40,510 bases of DNA, from positions 1-40,510 of the forward strand of contig REAP01000042.1 in NCBI GenBank assembly GCA_004294385.1, given 5' to 3'. Under the pieces are notes generated by a model. The model was not told the origin of the DNA and did not search any database. It was given only the letters and a program-made list of their open reading frames with translations. A program made the position numbers and the translations under genes. Source of the stretch: Oscillatoriales cyanobacterium. Its GTDB lineage: Bacteria > Cyanobacteriota > Cyanobacteriia > Cyanobacteriales > Microcoleaceae. Below, in pieces: positions 15,572 to 23,553 of the stretch (within the stretch, counting starts at the first letter, position 1; each line of letters opens with the position of its first letter).

Positions 15572-16246
15572 ATGACTCATTATACGCCAACTCCCGACCC
15601 GGAACCGCAAAAGCCGATCGCCAATTCCCCAAATCCTGAAATAAACGATCGCCCAATTAGCGACAACCAACCAAATTTAACAGGGGAATCTTTAGTTGAT
15701 TTGCGGAAGTACGATCAATCAAAGTTCGATCGCGGCAGGCCGGGTTGGCTAATTTTACTTTGGTGGTTGGTGCAGGCGATCGCATTTCCCCTCACTCTAC
15801 ACCCTTTTAATGGCATCAGAAGCGGCTTGTTGCGGTTATTTGGAGCGAAAATAGGTTCTGGGGTAATTATCCGCCCTACGGCTCGTTTTACCTATCCCTG
15901 GAAAATTGAAATCGGCGATTATAGTTGGATCGGAGATGATGTTGTATTGTACAGTTTGGAGCGAATTGCGATCGGCAAACACTGCGTCATTTCTCAAAAA
16001 AGCTACCTCTGCACCGGCACTCACGACCCCCAAGACCCAGCCTTTGGGTTGATCGCAGCATCTGTGATCATTAATAACGGCGTTTGGATTGCCGCCGACT
16101 GCTTCATTGGCCCTGGTGTTGCGATCGGTGCAAATGCCTTAATAGGAGCTCGCAGCAGTGTGTTTGAAAATATGCCCGCCGGCTTTGTTTGTATGGGCAA
16201 TCCGTGTCGTCCGCGCTATCCCAGAGAAATCAATCAAATTTCGTAG
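15572..16246 (+). CDS. WcaF-like left-handed beta-helix O-acetyltransferase
   Basis: 224 residues; catalyses acetyl transfer from acetyl-CoA to a polysaccharide hydroxyl group. Residues 40-58 (LVDLRKYDQSKFDRGRPGW) and the amphipathic helix 59-77 are typical of the WcaF group, and hexapeptide repeats run from about 92 to 205. The probable catalytic residue is His151 in CTGTHD. It closely resembles the acetyltransferase named HpsU in hormogonium-polysaccharide loci, from memory. The first ~38 Pro/Asn-rich residues are poorly conserved in such proteins, so the real start may be later. Only 44 bases separate it from the CDF start on the other strand, implying overlapping promoters. Confidence 0.88.
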   Translation: MTHYTPTPDPEPQKPIANSPNPEINDRPISDNQPNLTGESLVDLRKYDQSKFDRGRPGWLILLWWLVQAIAFPLTLHPFNGIRSGLLRLFGAKIGSGVIIRPTARFTYPWKIEIGDYSWIGDDVVLYSLERIAIGKHCVISQKSYLCTGTHDPQDPAFGLIAASVIINNGVWIAADCFIGPGVAIGANALIGARSSVFENMPAGFVCMGNPCRPRYPREINQIS

Positions 16247-16345
16247 TTTTAATCTGATTAAATGACAATTTATTTAATCTAAGAAATATTGCATAAGTTA
16301 TGTTTATACTGAGATATTGCACCATTCTCAACTAGGCTTTTATGG

Positions 16346-16592
16346 GCGAGCAGGATGGGAGCATCCCGAATTTGCAAATATATCTGTAGGGGCGAAGCAT
16401 GACCGCAGTAAATCTCTCGTTTTAACCAATAACTTATCTGCGGTCATGCTTCGCCCTTACAAAATCGGGATGCTCCCAGCAGGATGCCCATCCCACCAGA
16501 AATTTAATCTTTGTGGAACAGGCATCTTGCCTGTTCATGACAGAGGTGCAAGATGTGAGTTAAGATTCACTGATAAAATCATCTTAAATTCT
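16346..16592. repeat. nested palindromes plus one aacaggcatcttgcctgtt element
   Basis: Outer arms gggagcatcccga (16357-16369) and its complement (16465-16477) enclose inner arms gtaggggcgaagcatgaccg(ca) at 16386-16407 and 16439-16460 with one mismatch. Next to it, about 16483-16540, is a copy of the element seen in the CDF gene. The zone is open in the frame of the DUF4351 gene, but its translation is repeat-like and should not be part of that protein. The rest of 16247-16345 shows nothing. Confidence 0.8.
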
Positions 16593-17765
16593 ATGACGCG
16601 ATTTATTCACGATCGCTTTGCCAAAGAATTCCTGGAAGAACTGCTGTCGCCGATCGGCACGGTGAATGTCGGTCGCGATGTAACGAGCGAAGTCCGAGAA
16701 ATCGATGTTTACTTCACTCCAGGCACCGCAATTCCCGAATACTCAGAAAATCTAGGATTGTTGGGGAAAATGGCTGGTACGACTGCAATTTTTGAACCGT
16801 TTCGCAATCCGGCAAACGTCAGCGAAATTTGTAGCTGTCTGGGCAAGTTGTTGGACGTGCGAGGCGAATTGGAGCGAAAATTTAGAAGAGAAAATACTCG
16901 CTATGATGATGCTCAGTTACCCAGACTGTGGATTTTGATGCCCACAGCATCGAAAGCATTGCTAGATGGTTTTAATGCGAAGCCAGACACAGAGAATTGG
17001 ATGCAGGGCATCTATTTTTTGGGCGAGTCTCTGCGAACTGCGATCGTCGCGATTCACCAATTGCCGGAAACTCCCGAAACCCTGTGGTTGAGGATTTTGG
17101 GCAAAGGGAAAGTACAGCAAAGGGCGATCGCCCAATTGAGCGCTTTAGCAACGGACGACCCGTTGCGGATTGTCGCGCTAGAATTATTATATCGGTTACA
17201 GTCAAATTTAGTAACTGATATCCCACAGGAATTACAGCCAGAAGAGCGGGAGTTAATTATGGCGATAGCACCACTTTTTCGAGAACAAATACAAGCAGCA
17301 CAGCAACAAGCTAGGGAAGAAGGATTAGAACAAGGGCTAGAACGAGGGCTAGAACGAGGGCTAGAACGAGGGCTTGAACAGGGGCTTGAACAGGGGCTTG
17401 AACGAGGCAGACAAGAACAACAACAGTTGATTTTAGAAAATTTTCTGCGAGTCAGATTTGGAGAATTAAGTCCGAAAATGACTGCTTTTCTATCTCCAAT
17501 ATCAAGGTTATTTGCTGCGGAATTTACCGTTTTGTTGCTGGCAATCTCGATGCTTACAGTCGATGAAGCGGGGCGGGAGCAAGCGGTGAAGTTGTTAGCT
17601 GAAAGTGTCTTGAAAATGTTCGTTACTAACTTGCAGGAGATTTTGCCCCAGGCTGTGACTAATTTATTGGCTTTGCCTGTGGCAGAATTGACGTTGTTTG
17701 TTGAACAACTACCACACTTATCAGATGCTGAATTGAGGGAAATGTTGGGCAAAATATCTGACTAA
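16593..17765 (+). CDS. DUF4351-family, Rpn/PD-(D/E)XK-like protein
   Basis: 390 residues from the ATG at 16593 (MTRFIHDRFAKEFLEELL), the usual family start. The open frame extends to 16317 only through repeat DNA. EVREIDVYF (33-41) resembles the nuclease-fold core strand; IFEPFRNP and LPRLWILMPTAS are further conserved blocks. Residues about 240-276 contain seven tetrapeptides EQGL/ERGL encoded by 12-bp tandem repeats (17320-17406). The C-terminus is helical. Such proteins are numerous in cyanobacteria and are often called transposase-like; the role is unknown, with DNA cleavage or recombination promotion inferred from the Rpn relatives. It stands alone between repeats. Confidence 0.82.
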   Translation: MTRFIHDRFAKEFLEELLSPIGTVNVGRDVTSEVREIDVYFTPGTAIPEYSENLGLLGKMAGTTAIFEPFRNPANVSEICSCLGKLLDVRGELERKFRRENTRYDDAQLPRLWILMPTASKALLDGFNAKPDTENWMQGIYFLGESLRTAIVAIHQLPETPETLWLRILGKGKVQQRAIAQLSALATDDPLRIVALELLYRLQSNLVTDIPQELQPEERELIMAIAPLFREQIQAAQQQAREEGLEQGLERGLERGLERGLEQGLEQGLERGRQEQQQLILENFLRVRFGELSPKMTAFLSPISRLFAAEFTVLLLAISMLTVDEAGREQAVKLLAESVLKMFVTNLQEILPQAVTNLLALPVAELTLFVEQLPHLSDAELREMLGKISD

Positions 17766-17780
17766 AAAAACAGAAAACTT

Positions 17781-17813
17781 AGATACCCGATTTCTTCAAG
17801 AAGTCGGGTATCT
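17781..17813. terminator. hairpin between convergent DUF4351 and tetR genes
   Basis: agatacccga-tttctt and aagaa-gtcgggtatct form a near-perfect 16-bp stem with a one-base loop. There is no T-run on either side, but the place between two gene ends fits a bidirectional stop. The sequence also belongs to a dispersed repeat class. Confidence 0.5.
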
Positions 17814-17831
17814 AAAGCTCTAAGAATTTGA

Positions 17832-18440
17832 TTACGATCGCAAAATCAATTGCAGCAAGCCGTCAATCAGTCGATCGCGCTCCATTGGTAAAATCTCTTT
17901 ACCGTGCATCATATCCTGGGTTAACTGGAAATATACCAACGATCCAATAAAAATCCGCGCCGTTGCTTCTGGATCGGGCAATTTTAACTCTGGGTGAGAT
18001 GCCAAATATTGAGTCAGTCGCTCAATCCCTGGCTTCGTTAAGTTTCTCACAAAGATCTGGGCTAGCTGGGGAAAACGCCCTGATTCGGCAATCACTAACC
18101 TCAGAAAGGTGAGAAAATGAGGTTCCTGGCTCGCATGATCCAGTATAGTCGTGGCAACGAATCGTAGAGCGATCGCAGGTTCTGTAGATTCTGGAACCGC
18201 CTCAAAATAAACGAATTTTTCTGCCGCTAGCCGTTGAACTAAAGCGGTAAACAATCCCTCTTTATCTTGAAAGTAGCTATAAACCGTGGCTTTGGAAACT
18301 CCCCCCGTCTTCGCTACCTTGTCCATACTTGTCCCCGCATAGCCGTGGGTCAAAAATTCTTGCATCGCACCTTGGAGGATCTGCTCGGTTTTGTCACCTG
18401 CTGCGGTGCTGTCTAGTTCGATCGCTTTATTCGTAGCCAT
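17832..18440 (-). CDS. TetR/AcrR-family transcriptional repressor
   Basis: 202 residues. The N-terminal DNA-binding domain has the TetR pattern TEQILQGAMQEFLTHGYAGT, with the helix-turn-helix at about 38-57 (MDKVAKTGGVSKATVYSYF). The C-terminal ligand and dimerisation region (65-200) resembles the AcrR C-domain group (HASQEPHFLTFLRLVIAES). It is divergent from the devB-like exporter gene, and two identical palindromes lie between them. By analogy with AcrR/TtgR-type regulators it should repress the exporter and itself until a ligand binds. A minus-strand TATAAT (18485-18480) abuts the first palindrome. Confidence 0.93.
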   Translation of the reverse strand: MATNKAIELDSTAAGDKTEQILQGAMQEFLTHGYAGTSMDKVAKTGGVSKATVYSYFQDKEGLFTALVQRLAAEKFVYFEAVPESTEPAIALRFVATTILDHASQEPHFLTFLRLVIAESGRFPQLAQIFVRNLTKPGIERLTQYLASHPELKLPDPEATARIFIGSLVYFQLTQDMMHGKEILPMERDRLIDGLLQLILRS

Positions 18441-18471
18441 ACCTTGTTTCTGTAGTTTTTTGCTTGGGGTC

Positions 18472-18530
18472 TTGACATGATTATACTAAACGGTTTAGTA
18501 TTAAAACACATCAGAACTAAACGGTTTAGT
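18472..18530. promoter_or_regulatory. divergent promoters with two TetR-type operators
   Basis: Two identical copies of actaaacggtttagt (7-bp arms around one base) at 18485-18499 and 18516-18530 are 31 bp apart centre to centre, about three helical turns, so two dimers would bind on the same face. A plus-strand promoter is proposed with TTGACA at 18472-18477 and TAGTAT at 18496-18501 (18-base spacer), overlapping operator 1. On the minus strand, TATAAT at 18485-18480 should serve tetR. Binding at operator 1 would block both. Confidence 0.85.
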
Positions 18531-18556
18531 TTTATTTTCTCAATCGGAGGTATGTC

Positions 18557-19975
18557 ATGGTACACCAACCAGCAGAAAGCTTATCCTCAACTCCATCCTT
18601 AGTTAAGCAACTCCTAGTTGTCGCAGCATTAGCAACCCTCGCCGCAGGGGGAACTACAGGTTATACGATGTGGCGATCGCACCAACCAGATCCCAATGCA
18701 ATAGCAGCGGCAGCAGCAGTCACAGCATCGCAATTAACCACAGTGACAGCCTTGGGGCGGCTGGAACCCAAGGGAGAAGTAATTAAAGTATCGGCATCCG
18801 GCTCAGCAGAAGGAAACCGGATCGATCGCCTTTTGGTGAAAGAAGGAGACAGAGTGAAAACAGGCCAAGCGATCGCAATTTTAGACAACCGCGATCGGCT
18901 CGAAGCCGCCCTAGACCAAGCTCAAGAACAAGTGCGCGTCGCCCAGGCAAATCTAGCAAAAGTCAAAGCTGGAGCCAAAAACGGCGAAATCCAAGCCCAG
19001 AAAGCCACCATTGGGCGCTTAGAAGCCGATCGCAGCAACGAAATCACAGCACAACAGGCGATCGTGGCGCGCACAGAAGTCGATCGCAGCACCGAAATCA
19101 CAGCGCAACAAGCCACAATTGCCCGCATCCGAGCCGAACAGCTTGGGGAAATTCAAACCCAAAAAGCCACAATTGCCCGTCTACAAGCCGAACTTCGCAA
19201 CGCTAGAAGCGAGGATCAACGCTACTCGCAACTGTATCAAGAAGGAGCAATCTCCGCTTCCACCACCGACAGCAAAAAACTCGCCACCGAAACAGCCCAA
19301 CAGCAACTCAACGAAGGAAAAGCCAAACTGAATCAAATTCAACAATCTCGCCAACAACAGATTAACGAAGCCCAAGCCAAACTGAATCAAATTCAGCAAT
19401 CTCGCCAACAGCAAATTAACGAAGCCCAAGCCAAACTCAGCCAAATTCAGGAATCTCGCCAACAACAGATTAATGAAGCCGCGGCAAATCTCGATCGCAT
19501 TTCCGAAGTGCGCCCCGTTGACGTGCAATCAGCCAGCGCCGAAGTTAGTTCCGCCCAAGCCGCCGCCAAACAAGCCAAAGCCAATCTGGATCAAGTATAT
19601 ATTCGCTCTCCGAGAGACGCGCAAGTCCTGAAAATTCACACATATCCAGGGGAAAAGGTGGGAAATGACGGCATTGTCGAACTCGGACAAACTCGTGAAA
19701 TGCTGGCTATTGCTGAAATTTATCAAAGCGATGTGGACAAAGTACGCATTGGACAGCCCGCTAAAATTACTAGCGATTCTTTTCCTGGGGAATTGCAGGG
19801 AACTGTTGAACACATCGGCTTGCAAGTGCAGCGCCAAAACATTGTGAACACCGATCCTTCTGCGAATATTGACGCTCGAATTGTAGAAGTAAAAGTGCGT
19901 TTAGATGCAGCTTCCAGTCAGAAAGTAGCCGGATTGACTAATCTACAAGTCAAAGTTGCGATCGGAAGTAATTAA
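18557..19975 (+). CDS. devB: HlyD/DevB-family membrane fusion protein of an ABC exporter
   Basis: 472 residues. One TM helix (about 15-38) is followed by the periplasmic biotinyl-lipoyl half-motif (LGRLEPKGEVIKVSA ... LLVKEGDRVKTGQ), a long coiled coil (about 111-340), the second lipoyl half (VYIRSPRDAQVLKIHTYPGE) and a beta-barrel domain. The coiled coil holds four 18-residue units of EIxAQKATI type (about 139-210) and three almost identical units of AKLNQIQQSRQQQINEAQ (256-309). A ggagg box six bases before the ATG at 18557 fixes the start. It bridges the DevCA pump to an outer-membrane TolC-like channel. In heterocystous strains DevBCA exports glycolipid; here the cargo is unknown and the neighbouring TetR suggests drug or lipid efflux. 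Confidence 0.92.
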   Translation: MVHQPAESLSSTPSLVKQLLVVAALATLAAGGTTGYTMWRSHQPDPNAIAAAAAVTASQLTTVTALGRLEPKGEVIKVSASGSAEGNRIDRLLVKEGDRVKTGQAIAILDNRDRLEAALDQAQEQVRVAQANLAKVKAGAKNGEIQAQKATIGRLEADRSNEITAQQAIVARTEVDRSTEITAQQATIARIRAEQLGEIQTQKATIARLQAELRNARSEDQRYSQLYQEGAISASTTDSKKLATETAQQQLNEGKAKLNQIQQSRQQQINEAQAKLNQIQQSRQQQINEAQAKLSQIQESRQQQINEAAANLDRISEVRPVDVQSASAEVSSAQAAAKQAKANLDQVYIRSPRDAQVLKIHTYPGEKVGNDGIVELGQTREMLAIAEIYQSDVDKVRIGQPAKITSDSFPGELQGTVEHIGLQVQRQNIVNTDPSANIDARIVEVKVRLDAASSQKVAGLTNLQVKVAIGSN

Positions 19976-20020
19976 AGATTCAGAAACGTTACTCCCTTCT
20001 CGGTAGAACACGATCTAATT

Positions 20021-20063
20021 CTTCTTTTCTCTTCCTTCGCGTCCTTCGCGTCTTCGCGGTTCA
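20021..20063. repeat. CTTCGCGT dispersed repeat before devC
   Basis: The core reads cttccttcgcgtccttcgcg followed by tcttcgcggttc. Other copies are at 21308-21353, 24591-24632 (inverted) and 25708-25757. It fills most of the gap between devB and devC and ends 16 bases before the devC ATG. Confidence 0.85.
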
Positions 20064-20079
20064 ATAATTCCAAAATCAT

Positions 20080-21264
20080 ATGCTTGGACTAATCAAACCA
20101 TTACAACAGTTAAGAAATAGAACATCTCTCGGATGGCTGCAACTCAGTCATGACAAAGGAAGAATGCTGGTAGCAGTAGCGGGAATTGCCTTTGCTGACG
20201 TTTTGATGTTCATGCAGTTAGGCTTTCAAAATGCACTTTTCAGCAGCAATACGCGGGTGCACCAAACTTTGCAAACCGACATAGTTTTGATTCACCCGCA
20301 AGCCAGAAATTTAATTAACTTGTCTTCTTTTCCCAGGCGCAGATTATATCAGGCAATGAATGTACCGGGCGTAAAATCAGCCGAGCCGCTTTACGTCAAA
20401 ATTGGCAACTGGAAAAATCCCGAAACTCGTCGTGAAACGTCAATTATGGTAGTCGGTTTCAATCCCGATCGCCCTGCATTTGACCTGCCAGAAATCAACC
20501 AAAATTTGAACTCGATTAAATTGCCAGACACTGTATTATTTGACCGAGCTTCTAGAGGAAATTATCACGCAGCTATCGCGCAAATTAATCAGGGAAAATC
20601 TGTTAAAACAGAGGTCGATCGGCGCACAATTAACATCAGCGGTTTATTCACAATTGGAGCATCTTTCGCCGCCGACGGTATTTTGATGACCAGCGATCAA
20701 AATTACCTGCGCTTGTTTCCCAGACAAGACTCTGCGAGCGTAAATGCCGGATTAATTCAACTGCAACCCGGTGCTGACCCCGTGGAAGTTCAACAAGTTT
20801 TAAAAGCATATTTGCCGCAGGATGTCAAGGTACTGACCAAACAAGAATTTATCGACTTCGAGAAAAATTACTGGGCTAATAATACTGCGATCGGCTTCAT
20901 ATTTAACTTAGGCGTAGCGATGGGTTTCGTAGTAGGAGTAATCATCGTTTACCAAGTCCTCTCAACCGATGTCAGCGACCACATGGCAGAATACGCTACT
21001 TTTAAAGCAATGGGCTACCGCAATATTTATTTACTTGGCATTGTTTTTGAAGAAGCTATAATTCTTTCTGTTCTCGGTTTTTTACCTGGGGTAGGAGTTT
21101 CGATCGGACTCTATCATTTGACTCGCAATGCCACAAATTTACCCCTATACATGACCCTACTGCGGGCATTTGCAGTATTAATTTTGAACATGGTGATGTG
21201 CAGTATTTCAGGAACTATTGCCACTCGCAAACTGCAAGCAGCCGACCCAGCAGACATTTTTTAA
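20080..21264 (+). CDS. devC: DevC-family ABC exporter permease
   Basis: 394 residues, FtsX/MacB-like. TM1 is at about 29-48 (MLVAVAGIAFADVLMFMQLG), followed by a large extracytoplasmic domain (about 50-265) and three C-terminal TM helices (near 272-295, 322-343, 362-382). The segment DHMAEYATFKAMGYRNIYLL before TM3 is the coupling-helix region that contacts the ATPase. This layout and length are standard for DevC. It is the second gene of the devBCA operon; no clear ribosome-binding site is seen, because a dispersed repeat lies just upstream. Confidence 0.93.
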   Translation: MLGLIKPLQQLRNRTSLGWLQLSHDKGRMLVAVAGIAFADVLMFMQLGFQNALFSSNTRVHQTLQTDIVLIHPQARNLINLSSFPRRRLYQAMNVPGVKSAEPLYVKIGNWKNPETRRETSIMVVGFNPDRPAFDLPEINQNLNSIKLPDTVLFDRASRGNYHAAIAQINQGKSVKTEVDRRTINISGLFTIGASFAADGILMTSDQNYLRLFPRQDSASVNAGLIQLQPGADPVEVQQVLKAYLPQDVKVLTKQEFIDFEKNYWANNTAIGFIFNLGVAMGFVVGVIIVYQVLSTDVSDHMAEYATFKAMGYRNIYLLGIVFEEAIILSVLGFLPGVGVSIGLYHLTRNATNLPLYMTLLRAFAVLILNMVMCSISGTIATRKLQAADPADIF

Positions 21265-21307
21265 TTTGATTCGTAAATAACTCGGCGATTGAAATCACTT
21301 TCTGACT

Positions 21308-21353
21308 CTTCTCTTTCCTCTTCTCTTCGCGTTCTTCGCGTCTTCGCGGTTCG
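21308..21353. repeat. CTTCGCGT dispersed repeat before devA
   Basis: Same repeat as at 20021-20063 and in the same orientation, again ending a few bases (9) before a start codon. The remaining bases of the devC-devA gap show nothing else. Confidence 0.85.
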
Positions 21354-21362
21354 ATAAAAAAT

Positions 21363-22079
21363 ATGAAATCCACTACCCTCAACCCCACAGCCAACAACCT
21401 ACAGATTTCCGAGCCTGTAATTTCCATGCACAAACTCGACCACTACTTCGGTCAAGGTCAACTGCAAAAACAGGTACTTTTTGATATTACCTTAGAAATT
21501 AATGCAGGTGAAATTGTCCTGATGACTGGGCCTTCTGGTTCGGGTAAAACTACGCTTTTGACTTTGATTGGCGCACTGCGTTCTGGTCAATCTGGCAGTC
21601 TCAAAATTCTGGGTCAAGAAATGTGCAATGCCAGCCCAGATAAATTGGTTAAGACGCGGCGCAAAATTGGCTATATTTTTCAGGCGCACAACTTGCACCG
21701 CAGTTTGACCGCCCTACAAAACGTACAAATGGGTTTGGAAGTTCATGGCAATTTGTCACGTTCTCAAATGCGCGATCGCTCTACAAAAATGCTAGATTTA
21801 GTAGGACTGGAACAGCGGATTAATTATTATCCAGATGACTTGTCAGGGGGACAGAAACAAAGAGTTGCGATCGCCCGCGCCTTAGTCAGTCAACCGCAAA
21901 TTGTGTTAGCTGACGAACCAACAGCCGCCCTGGACAGCAAATCCGGTCGCGAAGTGGTGAATTTGATGCAGAAACTTGCAAAAGAGCAAGGTTGTACTAT
22001 TCTGTTAGTTACCCACGACAATCGAATTTTGGATATTGCCGATCGCATTGTTCATATGGAAGATGGAAAATTAGCCTAA
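21363..22079 (+). CDS. devA: DevA-family ABC exporter ATP-binding protein
   Basis: 238 residues, LolD/MacB-type ATPase driving the DevBC complex. Walker A GPSGSGKT is at 56-63, the Q-loop at FQAHN (106-110), signature LSGGQ at 160-164, Walker B VLADEP at 181-186, and the switch His at 218 (VTHD). The N-terminal 18 residues precede the domain. All catalytic residues are intact, so the pump should be functional. It is the last gene of the operon, followed by an inverted repeat at the convergent junction. Confidence 0.95.
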   Translation: MKSTTLNPTANNLQISEPVISMHKLDHYFGQGQLQKQVLFDITLEINAGEIVLMTGPSGSGKTTLLTLIGALRSGQSGSLKILGQEMCNASPDKLVKTRRKIGYIFQAHNLHRSLTALQNVQMGLEVHGNLSRSQMRDRSTKMLDLVGLEQRINYYPDDLSGGQKQRVAIARALVSQPQIVLADEPTAALDSKSGREVVNLMQKLAKEQGCTILLVTHDNRILDIADRIVHMEDGKLA

Positions 22080-22082
22080 ATA

Positions 22083-22168
22083 GTTATTAGTTAGTTGTTA
22101 TTTGTTGGTTGTTATTTGTTGCTGATTATTACAAATAACCAATAACAAATAACCAATAACTATTAACT
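22083..22168. repeat. inverted heptamer repeat at convergent gene ends
   Basis: Left half consists of gttatttgttggttgttatt-type heptamers; right half is the complement (caaataaccaataac). They can form a long stem around a short gctgattatta centre. It may end transcription from both sides and is related to the array at 5283-5359. Confidence 0.75.
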
Positions 22169-23195
22169 AATTGCTAACAACAAATCCTTGACGGTAAATC
22201 CCCAAATTATTCTGATACATTGCTTCTAGTTTAGGCATAGACGATTCCACGGAACCGCCAAAACGTCGAAAAGAAGGCCAGATGTAAGCGAGTTTTTTGA
22301 CTGCTGGTTCCAATCGACCCGCTTCTATATCTCCCAAGGCACCTCGTTCTCGGATTAACTCTATAGCCATCAGATCTTGATTTTGCGGACTGAAATCCTT
22401 AACGCCAAATTTTTTGGCGAATCTGTCCCAAGTTGTGCTGAGAAACTGATATCGCCCCGCAGCGTCGGAACAGAGTTTTTTGCCATAGCGACGGCCGCAT
22501 CTCATTTCCCTGGGATGATCTTGAAAGCTCACAAATTTCGTGCCGGTGTACTGGGTGCGGTAGCCATCGGAAGCAGCGGTGCCTTCGGCGGCGGCGATCG
22601 TGTCGAGAAATGCTTTAACTCGGCGATCGCGCCCGATGCTATCCTCTGCTTGGTCTGGTGAATTTAGCGTTGCAGTTTCCGCCCCCCGACTATGCTCTAA
22701 GGGGCTTGGTGAATCAATACCTGCAACCAATGGCAAACGTTTCTGGGTGAGTGAACCCTCTGGCGAAATAGATTGTCCCCACAATCTCGGAGTCATTCGA
22801 CCAAAGAAAAAGCACAAACAGATTAAGAAACCCCAAGAAAGTTTAAAACGGAGGCGTTTGGAGCGCTTACCGCCCACAACTGGCCACCCGTAAAGGGGAA
22901 GTGCTGCGGGCAAAATTCTCGTTTGCTGGCCGAAGGCGAAGAGCGATTTCAGTGCTACCAAGGTTTGCTTGTAGAAACGGGGTGCAAGTTTCCGAGTTCT
23001 CATCGCTGCGGCGAAAGTCTGCACATCTGTCAGAGTAACTTGTGCCAGCGGTTTTTCGACAAACACTCGAAAATTGTTCGCCGCCTGCCAGCTAAAGCGC
23101 CTGTTGCGTGGGGATTTGCCCTTTACCCACAGGCGAATGAGCTCCTGGTCGGACATAGGGAGCAGATGGCTTCCCAGATGTTCTGATGCGTGCAA
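22167..23195 (-). CDS. recombinase SAM-like N-domain + TM + GH104 (lambda-type) lysozyme chimera
   Basis: 342 residues with three parts. Residues 14-100 resemble the N-terminal core-binding domain of tyrosine recombinases (TLTDVQTFAAAM, FYKQTLVALKSLFAFG), but no catalytic recombinase domain follows. A TM helix lies at about 119-132 (SWGFLICLCFFFG), then a linker to 190. Residues 193-335 match the lambda endolysin R family: AFLDTIAAAEGT with catalytic Glu204, FVSFQDHPR, AGRYQFLSTTWD (246-257) and LKD-like VKDFSPQNQD. Such enzymes cut peptidoglycan as lytic transglycosylases. A strong aggagg box (23206-23201) five bases before the TTG fixes that start. The protein should be anchored with the lysozyme on one membrane side. 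It may be a domesticated phage lysozyme. Confidence 0.85.
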   Translation of the reverse strand: MHASEHLGSHLLPMSDQELIRLWVKGKSPRNRRFSWQAANNFRVFVEKPLAQVTLTDVQTFAAAMRTRKLAPRFYKQTLVALKSLFAFGQQTRILPAALPLYGWPVVGGKRSKRLRFKLSWGFLICLCFFFGRMTPRLWGQSISPEGSLTQKRLPLVAGIDSPSPLEHSRGAETATLNSPDQAEDSIGRDRRVKAFLDTIAAAEGTAASDGYRTQYTGTKFVSFQDHPREMRCGRRYGKKLCSDAAGRYQFLSTTWDRFAKKFGVKDFSPQNQDLMAIELIRERGALGDIEAGRLEPAVKKLAYIWPSFRRFGGSVESSMPKLEAMYQNNLGIYRQGFVVSN

Positions 23196-23553
23196 GATTA
23201 CCTCCTGATATCAGTGCTGGTTGAAATATCCTGTCAATAGATTGTGGATTTGAGATGTTGGATTGGTTCCGCAGTGAAAATTGGGGTTGTCTACGGAAGC
23301 AAATTGCTTTCCTGGCGATCGCAAATCTTAAATTTTTGGGTCATCACCGATGACTAGGGACAGGGATCAACATAAACAGGCTTCAACCATATCCATTCAT
23401 ACTACTAAGTGTTCGCTCGCGTCAAGTTGATTGGCAGACTTTGCACTGAAATTTGGTGATGACCGAGGCATCACCGTCCCAACTGACATGGGTTTCAAGG
23501 TGCTGGCAATCCGGCTAACTAAAAAGCGATCGCGCATTTTTTGGTATCTAATA
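23196..23553. other. intergenic region, nothing clearly recognisable
   Basis: 358 bases between two minus-strand genes. Short open frames on both strands here (about 23397-23679) lack ribosome-binding sites and family features. The strip next to 23200 should hold the promoter of the lysozyme chimera. No repeat of the families seen elsewhere was found. Confidence 0.4.

Noticed and set aside
17054..17752. 232-codon open frame on the minus strand, Ser/Arg/Cys-rich
   Set aside because: Shadow of the DUF4351 gene; its SSPRSSPRSS sequence is the complement of the EQGL/ERGL repeat.
18485..18530. Transposon ends or att sites
   Set aside because: Two identical odd palindromes in direct succession between a TetR gene and its divergent target are better explained as operators.
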